From NCBI GenBank assembly GCA_963682175.1, contig OY821771.1, positions 13,825,001 to 13,889,000 on the forward strand: a DNA stretch of 64,000 nucleotides, given 5' to 3'. The notes beneath the pieces were generated by a model. The model was not told where the DNA came from. It ran no database searches and worked only from the letters and a program-made list of their open reading frames with translations. Source of the stretch: Triglochin maritima. Lineage: Eukaryota > Streptophyta > Magnoliopsida > Alismatales > Juncaginaceae. Of the stretch, positions 32,849 to 43,994 are shown in pieces. Each line of letters starts with the position of its first letter. The first letter of the stretch is position 1. Both the position numbers and the translations under genes were made by a program.

Positions 32849-34642
32849 TTTTCATACTAAAGTTAATTTGCTCATGACCGGTGTTGAACTTCATGTAGTT
32901 ATATTGCGTTTTCTGCTCCTTAATTTACAGAAAGAAAATATTAACTATAATTGTTCATCCAAAAAAACTATAATAATCAGTTTTGCTTCTATAACCTGAT
33001 CTTGTATATATATTTGTGCATAACCAAAATATGGAAAAATATTATCTCAAATATCTGTATTTTTATGTAAGCAAAAAGAAAATTAGGTAGGTAGCCTACT
33101 AGCAGGGTTGGTCTTACTCAATATCTTTTGCAAAATATCGTAAAAGTCGTTGTACTTCAAACTTTTGCTCCCAGATATTCTATTTTCTATTCTGAACTCC
33201 AGATATTTATTCCTATTATTTCTTAATGATCTATGAAAGTGTTGTTCCTAACTTCCTATGAAATATAAGATTTTGTGCTAGTTTTGTTTATTTAATATTA
33301 AATCTTACAAAATAATAGATCGATAGGAAATTGCTTACATTACTATTTGATTGATCAATCGATTTGATTTATCCCTTGTAGCTTGTCCCTCTTTCTACTG
33401 AAACAATAGAACATAGATCTTTAGTTAGTCAAGGTTTTAAAAGACGAGTTCGCAATAAGATCTGTAGTTGCCATGGTTGCCCACTTTTAAAGGAAGGTAG
33501 ACCATGAGCTCTGCCACTCGAATTCAAGCTTAGAAGTTTTTTCAGCTCATCAAGATCTAAGATTAGTTGTATGTTATTTTTCCATTCATCCTCCTTGACA
33601 TAACATGCATGTGTTACTTAGATGTATAAATACGGAATTATAAAAATTATCCTAACACCGCTCTCCTTGGAGTAAAATTAAACCACATCGGCACTGGTTG
33701 TAAAACATAGAATCAATATCGTGGTTTACATACAAGGTGGCACCAATCGAATATGCTCTTAAACATACCAACAGATCCGAGGGCGCCGCACCGACACTCG
33801 TGTAAGGAATTTTTTTCAATGTTCTTTTTTACTTCTTATTACTATTTAACATCGTCGACCTTAGGGTTGTCAACGAGCCAATTTCGAGAGAGCGACGCTG
33901 ATTTAATTTTGGGCCCGCTCGTGACTTGGTTCGAGCACAGAAATTGCACTTGTGCTCAACTCGTTTCTGGCTTGAGAGTCACTCGACTCGTTTGCTCGTG
34001 AGTCTGCTCGGCTCGTTGGCTCGTTTCGTTAGAAAATGATCTCTTGATTGCGCCTGTGAATGTAAGGACAACTAATATCGACACATATATGATATATATA
34101 CTAAATTGTTATTCATCGTCTAAAAACTACTTAAATCGCATGTGCGAATTACCATTTTGCCATTCTATCATTTCTACTTATATAACTCCTCATTTTACTC
34201 TCGTTTCACCACTCTCTCTTCTTCATCCTCTCATAATCATCGAAAAGAATGTCTCGGAGGTCAGGAAAAGAGTTAGCGGACGCCCCGGCGTACTCGAATC
34301 TGGTAAAATGTCTCATTTATTTTAAGTTTTTAAAAAAATGGGGTGGGGCGTCCGTCGAAGCCGACCCACCCAAGGGGCGGGCGCCCGCGGGAGACGCCCC
34401 CCTTGGGGCAGGCGGCTTAGACAGACGCCCGGGACAAGAAAAAAATTCTCTAGTTTACCTGACCGGATCTAGACGCTTTGTCAGACATTTTCGTGGTGTT
34501 GATACTGGGATAGTGAAGAAAACCTTATTTAAAGAGACATGACGAAATATGTATTGAATAAATTGTAAATGGCAAAATGGTAATTGTTGGGGCGATTTGA
34601 GTAGTTTTCCGCTGACGAATAGTAATTCCCTTTTAACATGTT
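32849..34642. other. Unassigned intergenic DNA
   Basis: The first 1 kb is AT-rich and featureless. About 33860-34030 contains repeated GCTCG/CTCGTT words (GGGTTGTCAACGAGCC and GCTCGGCTCGTTGGCTCG), resembling remnants of a short non-autonomous DNA transposon, but I found no terminal repeats. Confidence 0.4.
34255..34440. other. GC-rich island with inverted repeats
   Basis: A block of GC-rich sequence in AT-rich surroundings. CCCAAGGGGCG near 34369 and CGCCCCCCTTGGGG near 34396 form an almost perfect stem, and GACGCCCC words recur on both strands near 34273, 34345 and 34423. No coding domain was recognised. Confidence 0.5.
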
Positions 34643-34647
34643 ATTTC

Positions 34648-35871
34648 TGTTGGCTCTTAGGCCTTAATCCATGTTTTGATGAGTTAATCAACTTAATCTT
34701 AGTAACAATCAAATGTAGTGTAGCACACATTATGCATGGAATACATATTGTACTGTGCTAACATCTACAAGTGATCAAGACTCAAGGAAGAAAGGAATTC
34801 AAGTCAAGACATGTAATCAAACTTTTTGAAGACATGTAATTATGTATTTCTTTTGAGTCTTAGGAACTTGTGTAGACTTGAGCATAGTAGAGTAAATATC
34901 TAATCTCACACACACTAGGATCCTTGTAGAAGTCACACACAAAATCTCAGATCATTTGGACTTTAATAGATCACCCAAACCTTATTCTAGATTTCCTGTG
35001 TCAATCGGTCGACCGGTCCGTCCAGTCGTCCAGACGCCCATTTTGTCCATTCGTCCAGACGTCCGAAGTGCAGTTTTCTTTCTTCCACCAGTCGACCACC
35101 CTTCTCGTTTTGGTCGACCATTCCTGTATTTTTCGGATGATCGTTACCTTTGTCGTTTTACATAACAATCGTATTCGTATAAATTCAACCTACCCCTAAC
35201 ATACAATTGGACATCGGTCGAACGATGACCTTCAATCGATCGACCGGACGAACATTTCTCTTGTTTCCCAATGTGCCTGGAAGTTTCCGGTCGATCGTTC
35301 CCAAGACCCCGGTCGACCGCCTCATACTTTAGTTCGACCGTTCACTTAAGTGAACTTAAGTTATAGTCTTATCTGCTCGACCGCCCTTTGTTTGTTTGAC
35401 CATTTTGTCTCTGGACTTTGCTGGACTGCATTTTCGGACAACCTTCGGTCGATTGTTAAACCTGTTTCGGGTCGACCGAACTTAACCGAACAATGCCCTG
35501 AGCTTTTCTACTTTGTGTTTCTTACACAATCTTTTACCACTTATATCCCAACGGCTATAACTCTTTGAGAGCTTAAAAATAGAGGTTCCCTAACCTTATT
35601 TACAGAACTCTCCTAATATTATTTGTTTTCTACATTAGAGAGAATCCTCATCAAACACTCAAAATTTTACATTTCCACATCTTTGATCATTTCCAAATAC
35701 TACTCAAAGTGTGCTCAAGCTAGAAAGTGTTGTTCCACTCACAAATTGAGGTCAAGAAGCAAGGGTCTTGTGAAAGCCCAAGACAAAGAGTATAGACTTC
35801 GGTGAGAGCCCGAAGTGTTCCTTCTCAGATTGTCATAAGAGGATCCAAGCTAGGCAAGGGTTCTTCGCTAG
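34648..35871 (+). mobile_element. Solo LTR X2 (same family as X1), left part
   Basis: It starts TGTTGGCTCTTAGGCCTTAA, the reverse of the X1 right end, so X2 is in the opposite orientation. It is interrupted at 35872 by the Athila-like element and resumes at 52043. The two parts sum to about 1472 bp. The flanks ATTTC (34643-34647) and GTTTC (52291-52295) match at four of five bases, a decayed target duplication. Confidence 0.85.
35005..35478. repeat. Dyad array of LTR X2
   Basis: Degenerate CGGTCGACCG dyads start at 35089/35111, 35215/35237, 35288/35310/35331 and 35446/35468, spaced 21-22 bp. The first pair, 35005/35023, is 18 bp and decayed. More decay than in the Tekay-like LTRs fits an older insertion. 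Confidence 0.85.
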
Positions 35872-37081
35872 TGATGAGAATTAAATTTATACCGCAAGTG
35901 CACGGCGTCAATGAAGACGTGGCAAATAAACACAAGGAGGGAGAGATTTGTTATTAGTGTGATTTCGATTGGGGGAAAGAAGGAGAGAAGAAATAATTGG
36001 GTTTTGAGATTTTTGGGTTTTAATTATCTAAAGCAAGAAATAAGAACGATTAAAACTAAAACAAGAATAAAGAAGTGAATTCCGTTGGGTGGAGGTTTAG
36101 ATTTAGGGTTTAGATTAGAGAATTCAGAAACTTATAATAAATCATGTTAGTTACATGATAAATGATTTAACACAAACTCAAGTAATCAAAATATACTAAC
36201 ACAAAATTAAAATAATAACTTTTATTCGTCTTCTCTTCACCCTAAATCCGTCACCTCCACCATTTGGAAAGAGTTAGAAACTCATAGAGGGAGGAAGAAG
36301 GAGTCCTAGAGGCATTACAAAAGAAAAATAAAAACAAGAAATAAAAGACAGAATTTTATTACTCAAAGAAAAGACTACAAATAAAAACAACAACTAAAAA
36401 CTAGGTCTAAGGCCAATGACCCTTCTGACATCGTTCTCGGGGCTATTTATAGTTGTTACAAGAGACCTAAGCATAGAATTGGAGAGTACACGTGTCCAGA
36501 CACGACTGGACAAAATTGGAGCACACAAATCGCTAAGGGGGCGGCGTTTCCGCCGCACAATGCATGTAATATGCGGCGATTTCGCCGCACAATCTCCTCT
36601 GATTTAATCCGGATTTTTGCTGTGTGTTTTTGGTATGATTTGATCCTTCTTTGCGCGTCTGGATTGATTCTTTCCATTCTTTTGAGCTCCGGATTAATTC
36701 CTTCATATATTTGGAGATCCACATTGATTTTTCTTTAGATTTTCTCCAAGATAATAAAAGCTACTCGTGATTTGCAGTTAGGTCCTTGTCTTTTTGCAAT
36801 TAAGTCCCTGGCTACTTTTGTGCTCAAGTCCTTGTTCTTTTTGTAATTAGGTCTTAAATGCTTTTATGCTTGGATACATTTCCATTTGAATCCCGATAAT
36901 CTTGAGCTTGGTCTTTATGATGGAAATGAGTCTTTTGCACGCGTTTATGCTCGGGATGTGGGTAAATTGCATTCAGGTCCATGTATTCTGTAAATAAGAC
37001 TAAACACATACCTTAGTAGCATTTATTGATGTAAAAGTAATCTAAATGAAAGACATATGATGCAATGTATGCAATGCATCA
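35872..37081 (-). repeat. 3' LTR of element A
   Basis: 1210 bp. It lacks 7 bp (near 35929) and 10 bp (near 36153) present in the 5' LTR and differs at a number of single bases, so element A is clearly older than element B. Confidence 0.93.
36443..36590 (-). promoter_or_regulatory. Element A 3' LTR promoter: TATA, G-box/ABRE, paired palindromes
   Basis: On the minus strand CTATAAATAG (36443-36452) is preceded by ACACGTGT (CACGTG at 36489-36494). Farther upstream are GCGGCGTTTCCGCCGC (36541-36556) and GCGGCGATTTCGCCGC (36573-36588), whose starts are 32 bp apart. Confidence 0.7.
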
Positions 37082-38172
37082 AATACCCCCACACCTAGAT
37101 TTTGCTAGTCCCTAGCAAAACAGAATATAAGAAAATGAAAACAGGGAAATCCTAACTCACTTTCGTAGGAATCACGATTGCACTTAGCATGTGCAACAAG
37201 CCGTTAAACCTCCAAGTTTCCTTAGAGGACGAGTTTTGTCTCGTGAGGGTTTTCAGTTGACACACCCACAAAGTCTTAATTCAATATTTCATTAATAGTT
37301 CTCAATATCCCTACCTCAACCTTATACATCTCACTAAGAATTCTTGCATGCTCATTATATAAATCTAACTCATTAAAAATATGACTTGGTCTTTGTTCTT
37401 CCAACATTCACACCACTAACCCTTCTATACATGTTTATCAGTTGAATTATTTTGCACGCCTCCTCTAGTGGTGAAGTATCATTCGGATCAACCATGGCAT
37501 GGATCATTCTTTTAGCTTTGGGCCTTGAGTATTTTTTTTTCTTTTCATCCGTGATTCAACGCATTTGCTTTTTGACACTTTTACCATTTTTGCATTCGTG
37601 TAGCGAGTTTGGTCGATAATCCCGAGCTGGTAGACTCAAGTTACCGGGTTTCAAGATACCCCTACGGACCAGTGACTCAAAGGCTTGGGCTTTTGTAATC
37701 ATTTTGCAGAATGTGCTTTCCTCACTTTATTCCTTTATTTTTAATTTTATTTTCCTCAAGGCTTAATTGCTATTAGAAGTCCACACTTCTCGGTATATTT
37801 TCCTCAACCTCTGCTTTTTATCAACCACTTCAAAGATTTGATTTATCCAATTTAAGTGCATACATCTCTTAAAGGGCAATGTGTTATTTCTTTGGAACTT
37901 AGATTTATGTCATAATTTCTACAAGCAGAACTATATAATAAGGAACAAAAACTCAATGCAATTTGTACACGGGTTTTGGCATTTCAATCTTAAGCTATGT
38001 CATGAAACATTGATTATTATTTTTTAGAAATAAAAGACAGATCTATAGATAAATATATACATAAACACCCCCCACACCTAAATCATGCATTGTCCTCAAT
38101 GTATGCAAATATAAAGCAAATGCACTTATTACCTGAGTCAACTTGCGGTAGAGGGGTTGAATTTGCTCAGAG
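37082..38172 (-). other. Element A 3' noncoding region with hairpin next to PPT
   Basis: Between the gag-pro stop and the 3' LTR. At 37100-37120 TTTTGCTAG and its complement CTAGCAAAA flank a 3-base loop. The same hairpin lies beside the LTRs at 40490-40510 and 46652-46672. No other coding domain was found. Confidence 0.7.
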
Positions 38173-39244
38173 TCAACCATAGTCAGAACTAGATTGAATG
38201 ACACCATGTTGGTGCATGTATCTAGTTGAATTGTTCCACATGTTGCACTGAGAGTCCTGAGTCACAGGTTCCACACCCCTCACATAAATTGGTTCTCTTA
38301 TTTGCTCGAGTGATGGTGGGTGTGTCGAAGAATTACTCCCCTTTTTCTTACTTCCTTTTTGATTTTGTGATGATTTATTTGATTCAGAAATCTGATAGAT
38401 ACGTGCTCTCATCACAACATCACTTTGATTGCATATTATTTCTGGCTCACTATCAACATGAAAGATATTAAATTCAGCTTTTAAGTTCCCGAAAGATAAT
38501 TGCATGAGCCCATTTCGACAATTTATCAATGCTTCAGAAGTGGCTAAAAATGGTCTGCCTAGAATTACAGGGATTTGTCTCTTAGGATCGACAATAGGTT
38601 CAGTGTCTAGAACGACAAAATCCACTGGATAAATGAAGTCACCAACCTTAATCAAAACATCCTCGACTACACATCTTGGTTTCTTAATAGAGCAATCAGC
38701 AAATTGAAGGGTTGTCTTAGAGGGTTTTAGTGTACCAAGGTTGAGTTGCTCGTAGACAGAGAACGGGAGTAGGTTAACACTAGCACCAAGGTCTAGAAGG
38801 GCTTTGTTGATAAAAGTATCTCCTATTGAACATGAAATTGTGGGACACCCAGGATCCTTATATTTTATAGGAGATGAGTTGGATAGAATAGAGCTTATGT
38901 TTGCAGTTAAGAAAGCCTTCTTTGGTACGTTTGTTTTTCACTTTTTAGTGCACAGATCTTTTAAGAATTTAGCATAAGCAGGTATTTGTTGAATCATGTC
39001 TAAGAGTGGAATGTTCACCTTAACTTGCTTAAATACTTCCAAGATTTTCTCTATTTGTGCACTTGAGTTCTTTTTGAGTCTATTGGGGAATGGGCTTTAG
39101 GAACATAGACTCGCTCAGGTTCACGTTGAGCTATGGGTTCAGGTTGAGTAGGTGGGTTGGGCGTTTCAGATTGGACGTCGGGTTCAATGGTTAGGTCATA
39201 TGTGGTAGCTTGATGGCTAGATTGATTAGATGTTCTAGGATTTA
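38173..39244 (-). pseudogene. Element A gag-pro, C-terminal part (protease), broken
   Basis: This is collinear with the last part of the intact frame at 41562-43994. The retroviral-type protease end is visible: VGDFIYPVDFVVLD, then VILGRPFLATSEALINCRNG, ending SSSDYG. A TGA at 38938-38940 replaces an Arg codon and a 1-base deletion near 39090 shifts the frame. The frame is then cut at 39244 by element B. The N-terminal part is at 47987-49442. Confidence 0.88.
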
Positions 39245-40471
39245 TGATGTGAATTTTATTTTATACTGCAAGTGCACGGTCGCGATAAAGCGGTGGCAAG
39301 TACGGGTCGAACACAAGGAGGGAGAGATTCTGTTTTTAGTGTGATTTCGATTGGAGAAGAAGGAGAGAAGAAATAATTGGGTTTTGAGATTTTTGGATTT
39401 TAATTATCTAAAGCAAGAAACAAGAACAATTAAAACTAAAACACGAACAAAGATGTGAATTCCGTCGGGTGGAGGTTTAGATTTAAGGTTTAGATTAGAG
39501 AATTTAGAAACTTATAATAAATCATATTAGTTATAAAGCATTACATGATAAATGATTTAACATAAACTCAAGTAATCAAAATATACTAACACGAAATTAA
39601 AATAATAACATTCATTCATCTTCTCTTCACCCTAATCCGTCACCTCCACCCTTTGGAAGGAGTTAGAAACTCATAGAGGGAGGAAGAAGGGGTCCTTGAG
39701 ACATTACAAAAGAAAACTAAAAGTAAGAAATAAAAGACAGAATTTTATTAATGAAAAGAAGATTACAAAACTAAGATTAAGAATAAAAACTAACACCAAA
39801 GACTAAGGACCCTTCTAACATCGTTCTCGGGTCTATTTATAGTTGCTACAAGGGATATAGGTATAATATTGGAAAGTACACGTGTCCAGACACGACTGGA
39901 CGAAATTGGAGCACACGGATCGATGCTTGGGCGGCGGAAACGCCGCATATTGTATGTGTGGTGCGGCGGAAACGCCGCACAATCTGGCCTGATTTTGTCC
40001 GGATTTTGGTTGAATGTTTATGGTATGATTTGATCCTTCTTTGCGCGTCTGGATTGATTCTTTCCATTCTTTTGAACTCCGGATTAATTCCTTCACATAT
40101 TTGGAGATATACATTGATTTTTCTATATATTTTCTCCAAGAGAATAAAAACTACTCGTGATTTGCAATTAGGTCCTTGACTTTTTGCAGTTAAGTCCCCG
40201 GTTACTTTTGTGCTTAAGTCCTTGTTCTTTTTGCAATTAGGACTTGAATGCTTTTATGCTTGGATACATTTCCATTTGTAACCCGATAATCTTGAACTTG
40301 GTCTTTATGATAGAAATGAGTCTTTTGCACGCGTTTATGCTCGGGATGTGGGTAAATTGCATTCAGGTCCCTGTATTCTGTAAATAAGACTAAACACATA
40401 CCTTAGTAGCATTTATTGATGTAAAAGCAATCTAAATGAAAGACATATGATGCAATGTATGCAATGCATCA
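39245..40471 (-). repeat. 3' LTR of element B
   Basis: 1227 bp, starts TGATGTGAATTTTATTTTATAC and ends AATGCATCA. TATA (CTATTTATAG) is at 39833-39842, CACGTG at 39879-39884, and paired GCGGCGGAAACGCCGC start at 39931 and 39963. Confidence 0.95.
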
Positions 40472-41561
40472 AATACCCCCACACCTAGATTTTGCTAGTC
40501 CCTAGCAAAACAGAAGATACGAAAAATAAAAACAGGGAAATCCTAACTCACTTTCGTAGGAATCACGGTTGCACTTAGCATGTGCAACAAGCCTTTAAAC
40601 CTCCTTGTTGCCAAGGGGGAGGAGTGTTGTCTCCTGAGGGTTTTCAGCGGATATACCCACAAAATCCTGAATCAACATTTCATTAATAGTTCTCAATGTC
40701 TCTACCTTAACCATATACATCTCACTGAGAATTCTTGTATGCGCATTATATAAATCTAACTCATTAAAAATACGACTTGGTCTTTGCTCCTCCAACATTT
40801 ACACCACTAACCCTTTTACACATGTTTATCACTTGAATTATTTTGCACGCCTCCTCTGGTGGTGAAGTATCATTCGGATCAACCATGGCATGGATCATTC
40901 TTTTAGCTTTGGGTCTTGAGTATTATTATATATTTTTTTCTTTTCTTCCGTGATTCAACACATTTGCTTTTTGACACTTTTACCCTTTTTGCATTTGTGT
41001 AGCGAGTTTGGTCGATAATCCCGAGCTGGTAGACTCAAGTTACCGGGTTTCAAGATACCCCTACGGACCAGTGACTCAAAGGCTTGGGCTTTTGTAATCA
41101 TTTTGCAAAATGTGTTTTCTTCACTTTATTCCTTTATTTTTAATTTCTTCAAGGCTTAATTGCTATTAGAAGTCCACACTTCCCGGTATATTTTCCTCAA
41201 CCTCTGCTTTTTATCAACCACTTCAAAGATTTGATTCATCCAATTTAAGTGCATACATATCTTAAAGGGCAATGGGTTATTTCTTTGGAACTTAGATTTA
41301 TGTCATAATTTCTACAAGCAGAACTATATAATAAGGAACAAAAACTCAATGCAATTTGTACACGGGTTTTGGCAGTTCAATCTTAAGCTATGTCATGAAA
41401 CATTGATTTTTTTTTAAATAAAAGACAGAATATATAGATAAACATATACATAAACACCCCTCCACACCTAAATCATGCATTGTCCTCAATGTATGCAAAT
41501 ATAAAGCAAATGAACTTATTACCTTGGTGAATTGCGGTGGAAGGATGGAATTTGCTCAAAG
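40472..41561 (-). other. Element B 3' noncoding region
   Basis: PPT-like GGTGTGGGGGTATT (40472-40485, minus) is followed by the TTTTGCTAG/CTAGCAAAA hairpin (40490-40510). A 67-codon frame at 40595-40798 (MLEEQRPSRIFNELDLYN) also occurs in the copy at 46757-46960, but identity there reflects recent duplication, not selection. No RT or integrase is present. Confidence 0.75.
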
Positions 41562-43994
41562 TCAACCATAGTCAGAACTGGATTGAATGACACCATATTG
41601 GTGCATGTATCCAGTTGAATTGTTCCTCATGTTGCAATGAGCGTCCTGAGTTACAGGTTCCACACCCCTCACATAAATTGGTTCTCTTATTTGCTCGAGT
41701 GACGGTGGGTGTGTAGATGAATTCCTCCCCTTTTTCTTACTTCCTTTTTGATTTTGTGACGATTCAGAAATATTATAGATACGCGATTTCATCACAACAT
41801 CACTTTGACTGCATGTTATTTCTGGCTCACTATCAATATGAAAGATATTAAATTTAGCTTTTAAGTTCCCAAAAGATAATTGCATGAGCCCATTTCGACA
41901 GTTTATCAATGCTTCAGAAGTGGCCAAAAAGGGTCTGCCTAGAATTACAGGGATTTGTCGATTAGGATTTACAACAGGTGCGGTATCTAGTACGACAAAA
42001 TCCACTGGGTAAATGAAGTCACCAACCTTTATCAAAACATCCTCTACTACACCTCTTGGTTTCTTAATAGAGCAATCAGCAAATTGAAGGGTTGTCCTAG
42101 AGGGTTTTAATGGACCAAGGTTCATTTGCTCATAGACAGAGTACGGGAGTCGGTTAACACTAGCACCAAGGTCTAGAAGGGCTTTGTTGATAAAAGTATC
42201 TCCTATTGAACATGAAATTGTGGGACATCCAGGATCCTTATATTTTATAGGAGATGTGTTGGACAAAATAGAACTTATGTTTGCAGTTAAGAATGTCTTC
42301 TTTGGTACGTTTGTTTTTCTCTTTTTAGTGCACAAATCTTTTAAGAATTTAGCATAAGCAGGTATTTGTTGAATCATGTCTAAGAGTGGAATGTTCACCT
42401 TAACTTGCTTAAATACTTCCAATATTTTCTCTATTTGTGCACTTGAGTTCTTTTTGAGTCTATTGGGAAATGGGGCTTTAGGGACATAGACTCGCCCAGG
42501 TTCAGGTTGAGCTACGGGTTCAGATTGAGTAGATGGGGTGGGCATTTCAGATTGGACGTCGGGTTCAATGGTTAGGTCATATGTGGCAGTTTGATGGCTA
42601 GATTGAGTAGACGTTCTAGGATTTACCACATTATTATCAATCTGTCTTCCGGACCGTAATGATACTACAGCATTTATTTGTTGGAACGGTCCTTCTTCAT
42701 TAACCATTTGAACCGGTATAGGGTTGTTATTTCCTGAAGGTGCTTGATAGGATTGATATGAATTATTCGATCTAGGGTTCACCTCAGGTTGACTTGGAAA
42801 CCGACCCTTTTCTCTTTCACCTACTATTTGTGCTAGTTGGCTGACTTGTGTCTCTAGCCTTTGGAAGGTCTGGTTGGTTGTTTGTATAAAGGTTTTCATC
42901 AAATTTTGCAAGCTTGTCAACCTAACCTCGTGATCGTTATTGTTACTAAACCCAGAAGATGTATTATTTTGGACATACGGGTTTGGTTGTTGTCTAGGAG
43001 GTTGACCTTGTTGGTTTGATGAGAAATTGGAATTATTACGCCAACCAGAGTTATAGGTTGATGCGTAGGGGTCATTTCTAGCCTGGTTATACATGACATT
43101 AACTTGCTCCCAGTCCGCACAATCCTCCATTACATGACCAGTCTGACCACATCTAGAGCACGGGATAGTTGAGGCTTGATTCACTCGGTTTTGGGTTTGT
43201 AGCTCTAAACTTTCCATTCTGCGCATAAGGGTAGCTAGTTTTGCTTCAGCCGCTATATTGATATCTACACCTAAGACACCTGGTCTGGGTTGACTTGCTA
43301 TTCTAGATCCAATACTCGGGTTAAGAGGTGTTCTAGCATTGTCCCATTGCATACTGTTTTCAGCTAAATCCTCAAGAAAAGTCCAGGCATCATTTTCATT
43401 TTTTGACTTGAAGTTCCATTGGCTCACAGATTCTAGCATAACCCTAGATGTGGGTGTCAGTCCCTCATAAATAATTTGGCATAATTGCCATCTTGGAATT
43501 CCGTGATGAGGGCATTGGGTCAGTACACTTTTAAATCTTTCAAGATAGGAATAGAACGGCTCGCTCTCAGACTGAACGAATGCAACAATTTCATTCCTAA
43601 TCTTCATAGTCTTATGGTTGGGGAAATATTTTTTTAGAAATACTTGAACAAACTCAGCCCAACTCCTAATAGATCTTTCGGCTAGACTATATAGCCATTT
43701 CTTAGCGTCGTCCTTCAGTGCTAGAGGCACGAATTTCAGACGCACTGCCTCCTCAAGGATATGCTGGTATTGCATAAGAGAGCAGATTTCCTCAAATTCT
43801 CTAAGGAAGAGATATGGGTCTTCCCTAGAGGTGAACTTAGGCAGCATACTCATGTATTGTGCCTTAAGTTCGAAGTTGCGACCCGGTATGGTGGGCATAA
43901 CGATGCACGATGGCTGAGCAGCCATCGTTGGGTAGCATCGATCCCTCAGAGTTATAGGTTGCACAACAGGTGGGTCCACTACGTTCTCACCCAT
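41562..43994 (-). CDS. Athila-like gag-protease protein of element B
   Basis: The first ATG of the frame is at 43994 (MGENVVDPP); the frame is open 46 codons further upstream to a TTG but without an ATG. From 43994 the protein is 810 aa. Gag is at the N-terminal half (FELKAQYMSMLPKF, VRLKFVPLALKDDAKKWLYS, WAEFVQVFLKKYFP). One zinc knuckle, CSRCGQTGHVMEDC, lies near residue 280, followed by an Asn/Gln-rich linker. The protease has LLDLGASVNRLPYS near 605 and VILGRPFLATSEAL near 683. The protein would form particles and process itself. The C-terminus ends SSSDYG with no RT following, in element A as well. Any mobility would need RT and integrase from an Athila-type partner. Confidence 0.93.
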   Translation of the reverse strand: MGENVVDPPVVQPITLRDRCYPTMAAQPSCIVMPTIPGRNFELKAQYMSMLPKFTSREDPYLFLREFEEICSLMQYQHILEEAVRLKFVPLALKDDAKKWLYSLAERSIRSWAEFVQVFLKKYFPNHKTMKIRNEIVAFVQSESEPFYSYLERFKSVLTQCPHHGIPRWQLCQIIYEGLTPTSRVMLESVSQWNFKSKNENDAWTFLEDLAENSMQWDNARTPLNPSIGSRIASQPRPGVLGVDINIAAEAKLATLMRRMESLELQTQNRVNQASTIPCSRCGQTGHVMEDCADWEQVNVMYNQARNDPYASTYNSGWRNNSNFSSNQQGQPPRQQPNPYVQNNTSSGFSNNNDHEVRLTSLQNLMKTFIQTTNQTFQRLETQVSQLAQIVGEREKGRFPSQPEVNPRSNNSYQSYQAPSGNNNPIPVQMVNEEGPFQQINAVVSLRSGRQIDNNVVNPRTSTQSSHQTATYDLTIEPDVQSEMPTPSTQSEPVAQPEPGRVYVPKAPFPNRLKKNSSAQIEKILEVFKQVKVNIPLLDMIQQIPAYAKFLKDLCTKKRKTNVPKKTFLTANISSILSNTSPIKYKDPGCPTISCSIGDTFINKALLDLGASVNRLPYSVYEQMNLGPLKPSRTTLQFADCSIKKPRGVVEDVLIKVGDFIYPVDFVVLDTAPVVNPNRQIPVILGRPFLATSEALINCRNGLMQLSFGNLKAKFNIFHIDSEPEITCSQSDVVMKSRIYNISESSQNQKGSKKKGRNSSTHPPSLEQIREPIYVRGVEPVTQDAHCNMRNNSTGYMHQYGVIQSSSDYG

